Source of the DNA: Casuarius casuarius
Taxonomy: Eukaryota; Chordata; Aves; Casuariiformes; Casuariidae
Length of the DNA stretch: 64,000 nt
Assembly: GCA_003342895.1 (NCBI GenBank)
Contig: PTFA01000087.1
Coordinates: 1,946,708-2,010,707 of the forward strand
Reading direction: 5' to 3'
The position numbers and the translations under genes are program-made. Shown here in pieces: positions 60,968-64,000 of the stretch (the first letter of the stretch is position 1; every line of letters starts with the position of its first letter). Below the pieces are notes generated by a model, which ran no database searches, was not told where the DNA came from, and was given only the letters and a program-made list of their open reading frames with translations.

Positions 60968-63900
60968 CCTTTGCTATTATTTCCATAGTGCTGTGTGATC
61001 ATAAATGAGATTTAAAAGGATAGCAACAGTGTGAATGGGGAGGGAAAACAGCTGGGAGGTAATCTTTCCTGTAAAATGGCAACCAGCTTAAAAAAAGGAA
61101 TTAAAGAATTTCCTTTTTCATTTCCAGGCAGAGAAAGGCCAGCCAGAGGACCCTCAGGCTGGTGGAGGAGGAGGCAAGGTGAGATTCTTCTCATCCAGCA
61201 TTGACATCCAGACCTACCCTCCTGTCCCACTTAATTGAGAGAAATCAGTGCTTGTAGTCCAGTGGGGTGCCCTGGTCTCACTTTAGATGCCTGCCTTGGG
61301 TTGAGATGCATCNTACCACAGAAACCTTCACTCTTTCCTTCACTATAAAGGGAGTCTGAGCAGTTCCTGGGCTAGATACTCCAGGTTAGCTGAGAACATA
61401 TCCCACCAGGGTCCTGTGGACCTTTCCAGTGTGTGGAGACTAGAGGCATCCAGCACCTAGAAGGCTCCTCTGTAGACTGTGTGTTTTCACGAGAGGGACA
61501 CCCAGCCTATCTGAAAAACTGGCATCTCCAACACATGGGCTATTTCATCAAAACATCATCCCCTTCACAGAAAATACACAATATGTAACCCGGATTGTTT
61601 CTGGTAAGATTCTTCCTCAAAGTGCCCCAGAAGAGTTATTGATATAGTGAGAGATCACTGATGACCATCAGGATTTGCTTTGTCTGCAATTTTTTACAAG
61701 CTCTGGTAAGCAGCAATGTAAAAAGTTCAGATCATTGGATTCTGGGGACAACCCTGGCCTTAGCTGAAAGAGCTCCCTTGGCTTCTGGAAATGATATGAC
61801 CACTCCACATCTTCAAGTGTATTTGCTGTTTAAAAGTTTTCCAAACCTTTCTGAAATTTTCCAGNGAGATGTATCAATTTAAGATGGGGGAGGAGACTGT
61901 AATGAAAATAAGGCAGATGCTCCTTGCAGGATATTCCATCTCTCTTTGCTAAGTTACTATATAAAATCTAATCACATTGTGCAGTTGCTGCACTATGCAC
62001 AACATTTATCAGTAAAGTTTTCATTAGTTAAAATTCATTCTCATCAGTAAAAACACAGATGGCTCCTAAAAGCAGCTTCTTCTATACCAAACTGTCCTAT
62101 CTATCTTCATCACACTCTTTGCAGGCACTTAACAAAACACTTAAAAAATCTGGGCTCCTTTGTGGTGCAATGCTGAGCATTTTAAAGTATATGCTGTCAT
62201 TTAATTAACAGCATGACTGCTGCTAGTCCAATTTAAGGGAGGGGTGTCAAAGGGATCTTTTGAGAACTTTCACATCAGAGCAGTGTATCTAAAAGCTGTT
62301 AGTAATCTTTGCAAATCAATTCAACAACATTTATCATATCTGTCAATGTATAATGGAGAGTCATTGGCTCAGTTCGGCTGCCAAAGCTGAAATGTTATTA
62401 AATTTCATTAAATGCCTTTAAACATTGTAGTTAGGGTGCACTGAGCCTGTCAGCTTGCACAGCTCTGCACTCTACTACCACTGCTTTCTCTGCAAACTAG
62501 ATATGACATGATACTGGTGGTGGAGGCAGAGTTTTCCTCACCTGCTTGGGTTGAATTCGTGCTNTGGGGCTGCTGCAGGCAGCTTTGAACAAGGCGCAAG
62601 CATAAGAGCTCCACGATTGCCCATTTAGTGGGNTTTTTTTTGCAAATGCAGGCTCTGCTTTTCCAAAGCTGTCTAGTAATGGGTTAAGCAGTCAGAAGAC
62701 CAGCAGCCAGATGACTGGTAGCAAAGTGACACATCTGCTAATGAAACACTTGAAGCATCCATTATTCTTACAGAACTGATGAGGATTAAAGTGGAAAACT
62801 GAGACTGAATCATTTGTGCATCATGTATGGATATTATATTTATACAAATGAGCCACACTGCTGCAAATCTGCCTATCCAGTCTGCCTTTACCAGCTGCTT
62901 CATTAAAGGTGGCTTGGGAACCAGACCGAAAGATCATCTCAGAGTGAGAAGTGATTTACAGAATAATTCATCCTTTTTTCCTCACCTGCTTACAAAACAT
63001 CACATATACAAGCGCTCTCTCCCTCTTCTTTTTATGTATCACGCACTCATTGTTCTTTCTTTTTGAGGAAATATTTATTTCAAGAACTTCTAGTTATAAA
63101 ACATGAGGCTGACATCCACCACAAGTTATCAAAAGAACTACTGATCAGCCAAAATCATTCCCAATAGCATCCAAATTAGCATCAGACTGAAAACCAGGTG
63201 TCAGCCTGAAATTTCTGGCCCTGAAAGCACGAATGCCTCAAAGGTCTTAACTTGATATCACCTGGACTGCCACCATACGTCGTGGCACATCAGCAACAGT
63301 CAGGATGCCACCCGCTCCCTACGAGTCACTGGTTAGTACAATCAGAAGGGCAAATGACTAGGCTTTGGAAGCATATTACCTTTTCAGTCAAAAAAACCAA
63401 AAAACAAAACAAAAAAACTTTGNTTTTTTTGACTTATAAAAAAGAAAATTCTAATAAAAAAGTGAACTTTCTAATATTTAATTTGGGGAAAATGTATCTC
63501 AACAAAATTCTGCATTACAAAGATAGGGATAGAGGAGAATTTAATTATTGAACTTGCTTTTAAAAAAATGTTAGCTTTATGATTCCCACTCCTTGTCCCA
63601 TACTTATCTACTAAGGGTTTTAAAGCAGAATGAAAAACTTGCAGATCAGGTACTCTAATGAAAATGGCAGCTTATGAATATAATATAAGTCACTGAACAT
63701 ACTGCAAGCAACGAACCTTTTTAAAATCTTCTTTTATTTTCTTGACAACTTATTTCTAGCTAAAATTGTACTAATATGCTGAATATGCTGCTAAGCATAA
63801 TATGTGGTGCATACAGCACTGTGACTGAACTCTGGGTCTGGGCTCGAGAGGATGGAACTTCACTGGTTTCAAAGAAATTTTATCAAGGTTGCCTTTCATC

Positions 63901-64000
63901 CTTGCACCAAAATGAAGTGGTAAGCTACGTTTTTTTCACCTTGTTGTAAAAAACTATCACCTTCAAAAATGTATTACCACTACTATGCATATTCTCTTTC
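60968..64000. other. Noncoding unique sequence after the CR1
   Basis: AT-rich DNA with the candidate conserved block at 62.14-62.46 kb and an A-rich/T-rich simple stretch near 63390-63430. A 14-bp word, TTCCTCACCTGCTT, occurs twice (about 62534 and 62985). No exon or gene is recognised. Confidence 0.55.
62140..62460. promoter_or_regulatory. Candidate conserved noncoding block with a symmetric TTAATTA site
   Basis: The block contains ATGCTGT at 62191-62197 and its reverse complement ACAGCAT at 62208-62214, enclosing a 10-bp loop that ends in TTAATTA. Further homeodomain-type sites follow (TTATTAAATTTCATTAAATG near 62394-62413). It has few simple repeats and no coding features. The texture (AT-rich, many TAAT/ATTA words, no microsatellites) resembles vertebrate developmental enhancers. 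Conservation cannot be measured here, so this is an inference. Confidence 0.3.

Noticed and set aside
1..64000. Possible CRISPR array, phage, operon or other prokaryotic system
   Set aside because: No direct-repeat/spacer arrays, no tightly packed genes, and a clear avian CR1 with vertebrate microsatellites show this is animal nuclear DNA.

Overview
The window reads as nuclear DNA from a bird (or close archosaur relative). It contains one clear CR1 LINE of avian type in 64 kb. It is otherwise poor in transposons, and carries vertebrate-style microsatellites, a few CpG-rich patches in AT-leaning sequence, and scattered single Ns from a draft assembly. Nothing is prokaryotic or plasmid-like: there are no operons, ribosome binding sites, tRNA or rRNA genes, or CRISPR arrays. 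I found no complete protein-coding gene and no exon I can assign to a known protein. The long open frames are short for 64 kb, lie mostly in GC-rich or simple-sequence stretches, and often overlap open frames on the other strand. The window is best explained as intergenic sequence or the inside of one or more very long introns.

Layout. 1-9 kb: AT-rich unique DNA with a TA microsatellite, a 40-N gap, a long polypyrimidine tract and one well-formed minus-strand exon-like segment (7041-7136). About 9.06-9.11 kb: a 56-bp alternating purine/pyrimidine tract (GC then CA repeats). 9-29 kb: mostly unique noncoding DNA with a helically phased GTTAAT cluster near 14.0 kb, a polypyrimidine/AG/GT juxtaposition near 19.5 kb, a 12-bp palindrome at 19.95 kb and a 33-nt exon-like segment with excellent splice signals at 21.68 kb. 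29-31 kb: a GC- and CpG-richer zone. 34.48-34.63 kb: a 30-unit pentanucleotide G-rich satellite with alternating unit blocks. 37.4, 47.7-48.0 and 49.0 kb: CpG-rich patches, of which 47.7-48.0 kb is the most island-like. 42.5 and 53.5 kb: two more plus-strand exon-like segments with strong splice signals. 54.8 kb: a gap inside a poly(T) run. 59.65-60.97 kb: a 5'-truncated, multiply frameshifted CR1 whose reverse-transcriptase active-site pair is Gly-Gly, and which carries two sequences matching the CTCF core. 61-64 kb: AT-rich unique DNA with a homeodomain-like block near 62.2 kb.

The most interesting unproven signals are three. First, three plus-strand segments (33, 72 and 57 nt) each have a near-consensus acceptor and donor, each is a multiple of three, and all share one open phase. 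Second, several palindromic or phased TAAT/ATTA sites suggest developmental enhancers. Third, two CTCF-core matches lie in the same orientation within the CR1. All three are inferences from sequence alone, and each needs a conservation, RNA-seq or binding check.
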